Assembly: GCA_015680685.1 (NCBI GenBank)
Contig: MNCI01005898.1
Span: forward strand, 114,950-178,949
Source of the DNA: Gnetum montanum
Taxonomy: Eukaryota > Streptophyta > Gnetopsida > Gnetales > Gnetaceae
Length of the DNA: 64,000 nucleotides
Direction of reading: 5' to 3'
The notes under the pieces are model-generated. The model had not been told where the DNA came from, ran no database searches, and saw only the letters and a program-made list of their open reading frames with translations. The translations under genes were made by a program, and so were the position numbers. Numbering within the stretch: position 1 is the stretch's first letter; every line of letters begins with the position of its first letter. Shown one piece after another: positions 1 through 11,890 of the stretch.

Positions 1-1365
1 TTTATTAAAATAAATTTTAAAAAGCATCAACATACATCATTATTGGAGTTTGAATTTATGTCTTTGAGTCAACTCCACAACTCTTTAGAAAGTAATACTG
101 TAGAATCATAAGATTGTAACTTTATTCTTAATTATAACTATCTTTCATAATTTTCTATAGTTGTAGTTATTGTAAGTCTTACTAACTTAACTACTTCTGA
201 ATTCTCTTACAATGAACAAAGTTATACTTACTTGATTTTTCAATTCAATACTTCTAATGAATCATAATCATCATCCTTGGACTTGTTGTTATTCTAAATT
301 TAATCATACTAAGAATATAAGAACTTCTTGTGTTTTTGTGGTGTTTCTCTTCTTCTAGGAGTGCATCTTCTTTTGGATTACACCTACTTCTTCCTCATAA
401 GATTATAATACACTTACAACTATTATTTGTAACTCATTATATTACGAGTGTTGTAGGTAGACTTATTTGAGTTCTTACTTAGTATGTCATTAAGTTCTTA
501 ATGAACTTAGCTTTACCCTTTCCATTGCACTTTGTTATGGCTTCTTTAACTTAACTTCATAAATTTCTTTTATACTTAGCTTTAGAACTCTTTTTTTAGC
601 TTCCACTACTTATGAAATACTTATCTATAAATCATCATCTTTTATCCATCATAATCTTTTGGGTAGCCTTCTCTTCTTATTTAAGAAAATAGACCAAGTT
701 ACATATGTCATAACTAGAATTTTTAATTTTTCTTTAAAAAACTAGATCTTGTGCTACAAGGATTAGATGTGTCTCATGTAATACTTATCAATTCTTTAAA
801 ACTAATAAAATCCTATTGCTCCTATCTACAATTTCTACTTAGGGCATTATTTCTTTATATTTTTATGAATTACTAGCGATCTTATCTTATGATTTATGAA
901 TATTACTTGTAATTGTTATTCCAATGTCGCTTTCTTATTTCACTTATTCTTACATACTTGCTCATTATATGCTTTCTTGTCTACCACTTCTTCTACATTC
1001 TCTTATTCCATTAATTATTCCATTATTCCTTGTTCCATATCTTACAAAGCAGGGACTTGTGTTCTCTTATATTTTGTAGGAAGTTATGGCTCTTCATGAA
1101 TCATCTAACCTTTCATAACAACTAATACATTAAGTTAAGAATCTAATGATTGCATCTTAATTTAGAAGTATATTCTAATAATCATAGCTTAATATTAGAG
1201 TAAAATCCAAAAATTAACTAATGCACTAGTATAAACATAGTTTATCATAAGTTTAAGATACAAACATAAAACATAGACAAATTAAACAACACATTAAGGG
1301 TTGAAGTCACAAGACATACTAACTAGGGAAGGGCACCTATAACTAAGGTGTTATATTCTTCCTCC
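1..1365. other. AT-rich non-coding DNA, no gene seen
   Basis: No frame here carries recognisable protein similarity; the longest open stretch (896-1099) is low-complexity Ser/Thr/Tyr-rich translation of AT-rich DNA. The block lies just downstream, on the minus strand, of a chromovirus integrase remnant, so it could contain the decayed 3' LTR of that element. I could not place LTR ends. Confidence 0.4.
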
Positions 1366-2010
1366 TTAAGAATCTTGCTTTTGTAAGATCTTAAGATAAG
1401 TGATATATAAATTCCTTTCTAGTTTTTATATTACATTTTGTATAGCATGTCTCTCCCAAAAAACCTTTTTCATTAGAATGAGCTTGCTCTCCTTAATCTC
1501 TTTTCCATCTTGTCAACTATGTTAACTAGTCATTCTACATAATTGATATTAGGTTATAACAACACATCCTACCATTCTACCACATTACTAAGATTGAGAA
1601 TATACTTCCTCAACATGAAAACATGAAAACATAAAATACATCATGCATAGACTACAACTAAGTTGAAAGACCAATATAATATTCAACTTTACCAATCCTT
1701 TTAAAAATCAGGAAGGGACTAATATAACATAATGCTAGGTTCCTTTCTTACTAAATCTCATAATTCCTTTTAAAGATAAAAATTTAAGAAATACTTTATC
1801 TACAATTTTGAATTTTAAAGGTATGCTTCTATTGTTAGCATACTTGGTGAAGCTATCCTATGTAGCTTTTAATCTATCTTTGATAATCTTAAACTATTCT
1901 ATAGATAGTCTCTTTGATGATGTCTATGTTATATTTCTATCTATCCTTCATAGTATCCCAACATAAAGGTATATGATAAGGTCTATTATACCTCCTGACC
2001 ATTGTTAGGA
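1366..2010 (-). pseudogene. Chromovirus (Ty3/gypsy) integrase C-terminus and chromodomain-like tail, decayed
   Basis: Reading the minus strand from about 2000 downward gives, in shifting frames with stops, the familiar order of a plant chromovirus integrase end. First comes a YNRPYHIPLCWDTMKDR segment, the counterpart of the usual YGRRCRSPLCW block. Next are a degenerate region and RIGKVEYYIGL, matching the RIGKVAYRLALP segment before the HDVFHVSML block, here HDVFYVFMF. Then comes VDKMEKRLRRAS, leading into a chromodomain-like tail. At least two frameshifts and many stops make it non-functional. The family assignment rests on recalled motif order and not on a search. The upstream part of this polyprotein is absent: the similarity ends near 2010, where base composition changes. 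Confidence 0.8.
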
Positions 2011-2608
2011 GGAAGAACATCATTTGGTGGGGAACCTGTTGAAACCGATTCGCCATCCCCAATTTCACTTAAAACGTGTGGAGCGTTATGGGGCCATTTC
2101 CCCTTCAAGGATGTGTGGTAACTCTCCTATCGCAAGTCCCGTTGACGTTACACTTTTGTGGGATGATAGTCCCTTGTGTCATGATCACATGCAACGTATT
2201 TCGCGTATAAAAGCGGCATGCCTATTTGTGTGAGAGCATAAAAGAGCATGTTGGGGATTGATCAGTCTGGAGGCAACACTATGTTACCCTCCAATTCTCT
2301 CCAACGTAGTTGTTCATCTTGGTGGAGGATAAAGGTGAAATCGGGTACATACTCATCGTGATGAGTATATACTACCCGAAATTGTTAAGGAACTAGTGAA
2401 TCTTGGTTACGTGTATGATGCCACTAACTGTCTCTTGTGTTAGTCCTAGGTAGTGAAGTGCTCTTGTGCGAAGAAGAAGACATTTCATCTTGTTTAGTGT
2501 GTGATTTACCATTGTCTTATCTTTCCTTTAATCAACCCTAAGGGTTCGTTCTAACGTCCCAACGATATGGATGATTTCCTATGTTCTACGTAGCACAAAA
2601 CAACTAAG
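2011..2608. other. CpG-richer island between two retroelement remnants
   Basis: This 0.6 kb stretch keeps more CG dinucleotides than its neighbours and contains TATA-like strings, for example around 2206. It lies directly inside the primer-binding site of the minus-strand Athila-like element, so its simplest reading is that element's untranslated leader. The 69-codon plus frame at 2024-2233 resembles no protein I know. Confidence 0.35.
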
Positions 2609-2626
2609 TCCCCAGCAACGGTGTCA
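2609..2626 (-). other. Retrotransposon primer-binding site (tRNA-Asp-like)
   Basis: On the minus strand this reads TGACACCGTTGCTGGGGA. It matches the plant gypsy PBS TGGCGCCGTTGCCGGGGA at 15 of 18 positions, and all three differences are transitions. One base separates it from an LTR end reading TCATCA. The same arrangement recurs on the plus strand at 58140-58168. Confidence 0.75.
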
Positions 2627-3363
2627 ATGATGAGTGATGAAGTACCCCTACACTCAACCATATGAATACGAGTGTTTCACGTGCAATTCGGTTGAACTCC
2701 AAGGACTAAGTGCTTATGCGCCCTAATGGAACATTCAGAGTTAATCAATCTTTATCCTCCCAAACTTATATGTATTGTCACGGTTGTATAGTTAAGTAAG
2801 CTTGAGGTACATGATTTTTATGAATTTTATCTTTTTAATGTCTTATGCTAATAGGAGAGGAGAGAGAGAGATAACTAAGTGACTAATTTAACTTAACTAC
2901 TGATTAACTAGGCTTTAAACTAATCTTAACACCAATATCTGTTCTCACTTGCCATACACATCCTGAACCAATGCAACACCACTGGGATTACTAAACACTA
3001 ATCATTACTGGGTTACCAAGTGTTACACGCATGGTCGAAGTGATCGTACTGTGTGTGCTAATAACAGAAATGTAAAGTGCATAAAATAAAATAAAATAAA
3101 TGCGAAAGAAAATAAAATAAAGAAAATGAGTAAGAAAACAAATCTCAAGTGCTGCAAGGATGAATCTAAGAGCTCATCTTTATTGCCGTACACAAGGTGT
3201 GCTGAGGTACACAATGCTTGAATTAAGATCTGTCCACACTTAGACCTCCTACTGCAGGCACTTAGCTAGAATTTCGCTACTTGACTCCTAAAATACTTCC
3301 TCCTCTGAATTCTTCTTCTAAATTCTTCTTCTTCTTGACTTGCCCCTATTGTGTGCCTGGGCA

Positions 3364-3376
3364 CTATATTTATAGG
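3364..3376 (-). promoter_or_regulatory. LTR TATA box
   Basis: The minus strand reads CCTATAAATATAG, close to the plant TATA consensus, inside the inferred LTR and just downstream of its repeat-rich U3 part. It is the likely former promoter of the decayed element. Confidence 0.5.
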
Positions 3377-3394
3377 CTTGGGAGCAAGTACTCT

Positions 3395-3630
3395 AATAAT
3401 TACAAAAACTGCCACTCTAATTTTAGAGAAACTACCCCTCTAATTTTAGAGAGAAACTACCACTCTAATTTTAGAAAAACTGCCCCTCTAATAATAACCA
3501 CTCTAATAATTAGAGTAACTGCTCTAATAATAACCACTNATTAGAGTAACCACCCTAATAATAACCACTCTAATTATTAGAGTAACCGCTCTAATAATTA
3601 CCACTCTAATTATTAGAGTAACCGCTCTCA
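3395..3630. repeat. Imperfect tandem array of CTCTAATTATTAGAG-like units
   Basis: Short units built from CTCTAATTTTAGAG, CTCTAATTATTAGAG and CTCTAATAATAACC alternate with CCACT and ACTGC linkers about ten times. Many units are near-palindromic, so the array can fold into short hairpins. A single N at 3539 falls inside the array, as expected where a short tandem repeat could not be resolved. It sits in the U3 part of the inferred LTR. Confidence 0.75.
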
Positions 3631-3700
3631 TCAAAGTCCATGCAAGTACTCTTGTACAAGCAGCAATCCACCTTGCCAATAACATGCAAAGATATATTTA

Positions 3701-4877
3701 GAGCTAAGTGGTCCTTACTTGATTTATATCTTTCTTTATTATTAGTGGTTGTGGTTTTGAACATTGTTCCTAAGAAGTGTCATTGGTTGTTACAGAACTT
3801 TGATGTGAATTGATATTTTCCTTATCATTTTATTGTCTACTACTTTAATATATTTTATTCAGTGTCTAGTATTGAAGTTTCTTACCCTACAAATATGTTC
3901 ACATCACATCCCAGTTTATTTTTAGCTTGCTCATATCTATGAAATGTTTTCTTTTGCCTATTAATCATAATGAAGCCATAACATTAAAATTTAAACACCA
4001 CTTTGCCCTCACGAGTTTAGACCTTTTCCAATCTTCTGTACTCATATAGGGGATATCCTACACAATAGTCTCTTTAAATAATTTTTCAAATGGTGTTGTT
4101 ATGTGACCAAAATCCATGCATCAACTATAGCCCCTTAGAAATTCTACAGGAAGGTAAACAATGCTGCTACTTGTCATATGCATGGATACTAGATAGCTTT
4201 CATGCCTTCAATCCTTTCCTATTTTCATAAACCTCTATGGTCTTGGTGAATCACATGATGTAACCTAGTCCAATTTCCAACAATAATCTAGTCCCCAATG
4301 TATCTATAATGTATTCATGATCAAAATAAATAAACAAAATAACATGATGATCCTACCATATAATGGTTCACACCATTGGAGGAACTCTTTTAACATTAAA
4401 AACATTTTTCTTTCACTATCTTTTAAAAGTAAGTATTATACAAAATCATCAAATATTTACTTATTATTAGGTGGAAGTAAGAAGGTGGTTGTTAATGTGT
4501 CTTGGTCAATGTACATCTTGTAAAAATACATCCCATCATTAATTATCATGAGTTTAAGGACATTTGGAACGTTAGACAATCCTTTCTTGTCCTTTGATTA
4601 GCCCCTAAATTTTTTCAAATTGTTGCATCCTTTAATGAGTATCTAGTCTAAAGTAGTAGTAGAACGTACCTACTTTCCCAAGTCAAAAAAATAATTGCAA
4701 TATTGTAATGCATGAAACATGCATGCAGAACCTTCATCTAGTACATTGTATTAGTTCATTCATGCAATGGCCCATTATGTAACTAGAGTAAACTTTTATC
4801 CTTATTTTGAATAGGAAAACATGATCATATGGTTTTGCTAAGGCTGAAAAAAATGTTTGGCTCTTTGGCAAGATACT
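3701..4877. other. No gene or recognisable element
   Basis: AT-rich sequence with stops in all frames. I see no motif that supports a gene or a named repeat. Confidence 0.5.
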
Positions 4878-5079
4878 GTAAGACCATTGACATTGTGCTT
4901 CTCAAACCCTAAACCCTACAATGATTATCAAATTTTATATCTTATCATTGTATCAACAAAATATATATGAAGTAGATGGTAAGACCATTGACATTGTGCT
5001 TCTCAAACCCTAAACCCTACAATGATTATCAAATTTTATATCTTATCATTGTATCAACAAAATATATATGAAGTAGATG
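4878..5079. repeat. 101-bp perfect tandem duplication with telomere-like heptamers
   Basis: Copy 1 (4878-4978) and copy 2 (4979-5079) read the same over their full length by eye. Each includes AAACCCTAAACCCTAC, about two units of the plant telomere repeat CCCTAAA. Perfect identity in otherwise decayed DNA points to a recent replication-slippage event or an assembly duplication. Confidence 0.9.
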
Positions 5080-8000
5080 GGATTAGCTAACCTATATTAA
5101 ATAATCCTAGTACCTTTATCATGCCCAAAAGAGATTAGAAAAAACTAGGAAAAAAATTTAACCTAGCCCTAAACATTTATACTATCTTGGAACAACGTCA
5201 AAAAAACATAAAATTGTATAATCAACAATAACTTATACATAACGTGTTGCAACAATATACGCAACCACTAAACTTGGCTGTGGACTAACATTTGACCCAA
5301 CACTATGCTCAACATAACCAAAAAATAAGAATACTCAAATATTATAATCTAGAAAAATTAACCACGAATAGTTTTCATAAATTCACCCAATCAAAAAGTT
5401 TTGTGAAATCTGAATGCATTCAAACAAACAATATGAAGAAAATGAACACATAGCAATTTAAAAAGAATGAATCCACCTACCTTGCAACACACTAAGAGTT
5501 ACTAGACAATGCATATGAGCTTATAATCTCAGAATACCTCTAGAAATGACAACACATTAAGCTATGATATGCATCATAGCAATTGTGATAATGATAGTTC
5601 AGTTTCAAAAAATAACTAATTATGTAACAATTTTTCTTGATGTTGTCCAACACCTCAAGGAATTCCCTTAGATTCAATGGGCCTAGAATGGAAGACCTGA
5701 GGCCTACACCTCCAAGTGGGTAAGGTAACCATTTTAATAACTTAGAAGGAAGAGTGCAATGCATCTAAATCTCTTATATTGCATATACACATCTAGGAGA
5801 ACATCTACAACTATAAATAAGAACTAGCAAATAAGAACAGAAAAAACCTTGTAGACATCATCCATAGGAGGATGATGACATATCTATAGGGGGTGCCTCA
5901 TCCCTAAATCATGATCTAGTATAAGGTTCCATGTAATGCCACACTTGGACTATCCAATCAATGCTACCTATATATCTATGACCAATGCAAAATCATGTTC
6001 CATGTAGTTCTATGAGTGTGAGGGTAAGATGAAGAGGACTAAGAGTCGAATAATAGGGTGGAAACCTATTACTTCTTGAAACCACCAAGCCATAGCAAAT
6101 TTTCTAATACTTGAGTGTTATGCATGGATATCTTAGAGTGTTTCATGATCCTTGAATCATTGGGAGGAACTAGGGTAATCTTTCATCCTAAGAACTCTCT
6201 CACAATTCATCCCTGCATAAAAGAAGTGAGATCCTCAAAGCAAAGCTTAGGATAAAATTAGAATATATACTTCTTGTACAGGTCTAAACTTCATCAAATC
6301 TAGGAAGATACATCAATTTATATGATGCTAGGATTGAAGAAAGGTACCAACCTAAAGATCTCATACATCCTTCCAATCAAAGCCTTACATGAAATGTGAA
6401 GAATACTTCGTTAAATCTAGAAACCACTCCTAGTTCATGAAAAGAGGGATAAGACCAATTCAAAGGACCAACATCACTAAGGTGTCTCTTAGATCCATTT
6501 CTTTAGCAAATCTAAGAAACTTGTCCTCTTACATAGTCCCATACCTATGTAAGAGAATGTACTCTTCTCTCACAATTCCAGCCATGTCCCTTTTGGATGA
6601 CTTCTTGGCATCCATTAATGACTAGATATTTTCTTTTCATATATTGATTTGAAGGATTTCCAAGATTTATTTTAAGCCCTATCAATGGACTTACGAGATC
6701 TCATCTCAAAGAGAACATGATCTAGTAGAGCCATGTCTCATAAGCAAACTCAAAGCTTTTTAAAAGCCTAGGTTCTACTTCTAGCTTCAAGACCCATGGG
6801 GTCTCACCAATCCAGCCATCTGTATGCTAGATAACCATGTGCACATAATAACCACTACTTTCTTTTCTCTTTTTATTCACATTCAAGCTAATACGAAGGA
6901 GGCTGAGTGAATTCCTTCCTTCAAATAAGATTCAAACGTAGATCAATTTGTTCTAATCTTATTATTCATAGTTGAACTAGCACCACTAACCATTTTGCCA
7001 CCATGGGATAACATATCCTCATATGTAAGCAAAGAGAGAAGATCCAAATTTTTCTTTGAAAACTTCTCTAGGATGCAAAAGAGGCATTCCATATAGTTGC
7101 TACCATTTGAAACTATCAAGTATGTCCAACATCAAATTTACCTACTCGAATGTTAGAGTGAGCTAAGGATGGCTAAGAAAACTAGCCTTAAGATAATCCT
7201 CTTCTTACATCATCCATTACAACCTTTGTGTCCATTTAGAGAAAGAATTAACTAAAGTCTTCTAATATAGCATGAACTCCATGTCATGGAAAATGGAACA
7301 AGGACCATTCTCTAGTAACTTATATTAAAGGAAAGTACTTAGAATGTCCCCAAGGACAAACTCTATCATAGGTCCTTAGGGAACATACAGGTTCCCACAA
7401 TCTCTATCTCTTGCTAATCTAGGAACATCTAAATATTACAATGGATCATACCATATTTGTATTTCTATCAGATTAGGGAGATCCTCATTGTGAGGTTTCC
7501 CCCTCAAAGTGAGTCCATCATCTAATCTACATCAAACCCATAATATAGACAAAGGAAGATCAGCAATCCAACATAGTCATACCACATAATTACTATCTAT
7601 TATGTGAAAACATGAATTCATAGGTTGTACCCAACACTTTATCCAACATCAAGGACCAATACTAAGGTGCTAAAGTATCCATTACTAAAGCTGTCAGAAG
7701 AGAGATTCACATCTCACCACATGAAGCCATGATCATCATTCATAGCACACAAGCCCATATACCTAAAACATTTGAGGTGTACAAGGCCTCAACACTACCT
7801 ATTTTTTTATCATATATGACCCAAATTAGAAGTATCATTTGTTGATAAATAGCCATTATGAGGGCTAGGTCCTTAAGAAATCTTGGTAGTACATTACAGG
7901 AGGAATAACCATTACCAACCATCTAGCCTCTACCTTCTACTATCAATCCCCTTAAGGTTTCCAATAGGAAAGGTTCATCAAAGGGATCTAAAGAACTAAT

Positions 8001-8152
8001 TGAAGAAATGTATCTAGAACAACAAAACTAAAAGAGATTTGATTAGACCAAACCCTACTTAAAAATTTACAAGGGCATGAAACCTGCTTCATCCACTATG
8101 CCTACAAAGCAATTCATACATTTATGTACTATAATCATACCCTATCTCTATT
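5080..8152. other. Decayed, unidentified sequence; possible old minus-strand coding remnants
   Basis: No intact gene. On the minus strand, runs of 20-60 codons without stops occur between about 5640 and 6900 (for example near 5640-5760 and 6400-6700). Their composition is more protein-like than that of the surrounding AT-rich DNA, which hints at an old retroelement frame. I recognise no domain and give no identity. Confidence 0.3.
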
Positions 8153-8260
8153 ATGACAAAATTGCAAGAGCTTTTCTAGAACTTCTGAATGACAAAACTG
8201 CAAGAGCTTCACTATAACTTTTGAATGACAAAACTACAAGAGCTTCGCTACAACTATGAG
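8153..8260. repeat. Three-unit 36-bp tandem repeat
   Basis: Units start at 8153, 8189 and 8225 and share ATGACAAAACTGCAAGAGCT with few differences. The array lies close to an LTR-type TATA box at 8291-8302. Confidence 0.8.
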
Positions 8261-8290
8261 ATTTTATGCCATAAATATCGTTGAAAGCAT

Positions 8291-8302
8291 ACATTTATAG
8301 GC
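8291..8302 (-). promoter_or_regulatory. LTR-type TATA box
   Basis: The minus strand reads GCCTATAAATGT. Immediately upstream on that strand lie short alternating repeats (8325-8440). The same layout occurs at 45786-45799 (minus) and 57378-57391 (plus), and downstream sequence is similar (TTTATGGCAT versus TTTATGACAT). This suggests a shared LTR promoter type. Confidence 0.45.
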
Positions 8303-8324
8303 AAAAATAGGGGGCCCCATCGAT

Positions 8325-8440
8325 GGGTACACGTCAATAGGTCAAACCCTACATCAACGGGATCACATTGACAAGATCCCATCAATAGGATCGCATTGAC
8401 GGCATCCCGTCAATGTGGCCAACCATGACACTTCATCAAT
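8325..8440 (-). repeat. Short alternating minisatellite (TTGACGG/GTCAATG units)
   Basis: About seven imperfect copies of a 9-12 bp core, such as ATTGACGGGAT, TATTGATGGGAT and CGTTGATG, alternate with inverted GTCAATG forms. The array directly precedes the TATA box on the minus strand. Confidence 0.6.
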
Positions 8441-8444
8441 GGAC

Positions 8445-8895
8445 CTCAAAAAGGATCTGAGTACCTTAGGTAGTCTGGTTGATTACCTAAGGAATTAAGA
8501 GTCTATTACTAAGATAAATGAGGAAGATGGGCGAGAAAACAAGCAAATGATAAATCCAATGCTAGATCTATGACAACTGAGAGATAATAGGAAAAACTGA
8601 TAATAAAATATGGAGCCAAAACAATTGCAAACTTTATATTAATACTATAAATTATTATGAAACATAGGTTTAGAAGGTGCAGATCAATGCTTTTAAAGCC
8701 TGAGAATACAAAATTCCATAGATCTCTTTGAAATTTCCATTTGAGATTTGGTGCATGGGTAGGCAGGATGTGTTCCATAACTATCCTGAAAAATTTTGGC
8801 TCAATCGATCTGGTTCCAAATGATGGTTGCAATAGATTCTCTCTACTTACAATGATCACTGTTGGGTTAGAAGGCTCCAAAAGGTCTCAAAAGGC
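8445..8895 (-). repeat. Dispersed ~450-bp repeat, paired with an inverted copy at 42436-42890
   Basis: Read on the minus strand, this aligns through most of its length with 42436-42890 on the plus strand. Shared landmarks include a stretch reading ACACATCCTGCCTACC (ACACACCTTGCCTACC in the partner), GATCTATCATTTGCTTG-like sequence, and an end block CTTAGGTAATCAAC...CCTAAGG. The long minus frame at 8509-8880 is a by-product. It is probably LTR-derived, because a TATA box follows on the same strand. Confidence 0.65.
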
Positions 8896-11300
8896 TCTCT
8901 ATGTAATCAAGTCTCATATGTGCCCAAAAGATCCTTGAAATTGTATCAATTATTATTTAAATAGGTCACATTTTATTGTTTCTTCATTGATTTAGTTCTG
9001 GAGAGTTTCTTAGGCATTTACATAGCATTTTTTACCATCCACACTAGCCATAACTATATCATTTTTTTCATACATTCTAGGATTAACAAGTGTAGCATTA
9101 TTTGACATGAATTGCTAGAATTTTTGAACATAAGGATCCAAATATGCTAGCTTAATGTAATTCACAGATTTTTCAACAATATGAACCATGAATTACATTT
9201 CACATGTTTAAAATGCACTAGGATTTTGAAAAAACAGGGTTACAAGATGAATTTTTTAAATGGAAATTAAGGCTTTTTTTATTATTATTTTATTTTTTGC
9301 TCTTAAATCTAATCAAAATTTGACCATCAAGCTTCCCTGTTTACAAATGAGTTTTCTTGAGGTGTTTCATAGATGAAGGTTTAAAGAATTGGCCAAAAAA
9401 CATTATTTAATTACTTGAACTTAGAAGGAATGCTTTATTACAAAAGAGTTAGAATAATAAAAAATAAAAAATTGTCACTTTAAGGAAATTAGAAAAATTA
9501 AATTTTTGGAGGAAGACAACGTTCCTATGTTCAATACTAAATAAAATCACCAAAAAATAATTTAACTTGAAAATCATAATGAAATAGCTAGAGTAATTGA
9601 TAATGAATTAGTAAAAATTCAAAACCATGAAGGAACAACTAGCTTAGTAAACAATTATGGAATAAAATCTTATATTCAAGCACAACATAATATAGATGTA
9701 TTAGAGGAAGAACTATCTTTCCTATTTGACTAGCTAAGAAACATTATTCAAATATTTTTAGAAATCTTTAAACTAAAATCATTATACCTCTAAACTCCAA
9801 AAAAAATATATTTAATAGTCATACTTATTAGGAGCACTGATCCTAATCAATTAATTGACCCTTAAATATGGCTTCTAATATTTATTACATTAATAAATGA
9901 CACATGTTATCAAAAGTGAAACACAAAAAATATATTATGACATATTCAAATGTAGCTATCATTGAAATATACCTTAATAGGTAAGTCACTAGAAAGATAT
10001 TGAGAGATATCTAAAGGTAGCCTTCAATCAAGATTTATAGGTTTCAAAATGTCAATTATAAGTTCAAATTCTATTATTAATATGATTGTATTTCAATCAA
10101 GAGACCTCTCAAAATCATAACATCAAAATGAACACATGGTAGGAATATAATAGAAAATCATTCTACCAAAGAGGTAATCATACTAGACTAGTAGAAATCT
10201 ATCAAATCACTAAGTACAATACTTCTTATTTATATGGTGATAAAACAAATATTAATATAACTTATTTTTGATAAAAGATAATAGTGTTTATTTTTATTTG
10301 GAACTTTTAGCTAGGAATGATCAAATCTCTTCAAAGATAATATATAGAAAATAGATAAAAATTTGACAAGATGTCCCATAGCATTTATTACAATGACCTT
10401 TCAAACACATACACCCTTCAAAATCTCAAAAGTTGTAATGATGTTTAAAAGACTTGTAGGACCAAGGAACTCTAGAACTATATTCATACAATTAAAGGAT
10501 AGGTTACAAACTCATGCATTCAATTATTGAATTTGATTCTAATAAGTATTTTTTAATTGGTTTAACCACTTACTACAAATCATTAGAAAATATTTCAAAA
10601 AATCCAAATACAGGAAGAAGGTTTCGAAATCTAAATTAAATATTGCTAAATTTTAGCTAAATAATTATGTTAATTAAGGAATAAATAATTAAAATCCCTT
10701 GCACTATCAAATTCATCATTCATATTCTAGAATCTTAGACTAACTTACTCTTGCATATAAAAATGAACTGAATTTCCAACAATCTTGATTTAAAGATTAT
10801 CTAAACTATGATGATGATGATGATAAGATTGGGTCAATTTTATAAAGGAAATCCTCAATAGTTACACAAGACATAAATGAATACTCATCTTGATGATCAC
10901 TCATGACAATCACTCCAAGATGATGATCTTCATGAGCAACTACTTTCAACTTGGAATAACCAATCTCAACAATCATCTTTCATGTCTTAGGGACCATTAT
11001 GAAAACATAAACTAAGCAAGTTAGTAAAAGAATAGAATGAAAAACACAAATTTGGATGAGTTTTTGATAACTAAGAAACACTCAATATAATCATGCTATT
11101 TAACAAATCTTTCCAAAAATCTTTTGAGAAAGTCAATTGTGAGATTAGAAAAACCAAAAAAAAATACAAAAAATCATCCACAATCTTAACAAACTAAAGA
11201 ATCCTTTTCCAAGCTAAATTCTTTATCTTATTTTTGCATCCTTTGAGGAAAAATAAGAGAGACTTGAATTTTTGTTCAAATACCTAAATTGAAATTTAAG
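8896..11300. other. No gene; one possible decayed plus-strand frame
   Basis: AT-rich DNA with frequent stops. A plus-strand run at about 9508-9740 reads for roughly 75 codons with only two stops and looks protein-like (it includes HNEIARVIDNELVKIQ), followed by scattered shorter runs to about 10530. This could be a retroelement remnant. No domain was recognised. Confidence 0.3.
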
Positions 11301-11304
11301 AAGA

Positions 11305-11890
11305 ACATTTTAGTATACTAACAATGTTATTTTGTTGCTTTCTTCATCTATGTTTTATGATTCAAAAAGAAAGGAGAAAAATCTGAGACCCCTCTCATCT
11401 AATCTTGTGTCTATTCTTTCAAGAAACTTAAAGAGACTATTAAGTTTTCCTCTAAATACTCAAATCATGGAACAAGGATAATACTTTTAGTAACATTAGC
11501 AATACTACTTTTTAGTTTTCTTCCTCTAATTTCATGACATGGAGGTTAAAGAGAAAAACCCAAGAGCTTACTTAACTATATTTTCTGTAAAATCCTTCAT
11601 GAAAAACCAAGATAACTTCAAACATTTCTCCATTCTTCCATAGCACAATATGGTTAGAACACTTTTAGTAATACTAACAATGTTACTTTTTAGTCATCTT
11701 CATCTATAATTTACGGTATGGAAGAAAGAAGAAAGATTTGAAAACCCCCTTATCTATAACAAAACATGCCCTTTCATTAATTTAAGTACATCTCAAATGA
11801 AATCAAGTTTGTGATTAGACACCTTTTAAAATTACCTTAGAAAAAAATTTTAGAAACCCATCGTTCAAAGATCATCTTAACTTTAATTCT
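11305..11890. repeat. Three degenerate direct repeats, ~180-bp spacing
   Basis: Blocks near 11310, 11490 and 11660 share the order TTTAGTAAYACTARCAATRTTACTTTTTAG, then TTCTTCATCTA, then a GGAGAAAAA/GAAGAAAGA stretch. Divergence is high, so this is an ancient tandem duplication or part of an LTR. Confidence 0.45.

Larger units (their letters stand above)
2628..3700 (-). mobile_element. 5' LTR of an Athila-like Ty3/gypsy element, minus strand
   Basis: The proximal end is well defined: on the minus strand the LTR ends TCATCA, followed by one base and the PBS. Its last ~110 bases align with the LTR end at 58040-58149 (plus) and with a fragment at 43439-43630 (minus). A TATA box lies 740 bp from the LTR end, similar to the ~770 bp in the right-hand copy. 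Sequence before the TATA box is U3-like and made of imperfect AT-rich repeats. The distal boundary near 3700 is a guess, because I found no clear TG end or target duplication. Confidence 0.6.

Noticed and set aside
3395-3630. Possible CRISPR-like repeat array
   Set aside because: Units are short, imperfect and AT-rich, with no constant spacers, in plant nuclear DNA. It is an LTR-internal tandem repeat.
4900-5020. Chromosome end or true telomere
   Set aside because: Only about two heptamers occur per copy and ordinary sequence continues on both sides.
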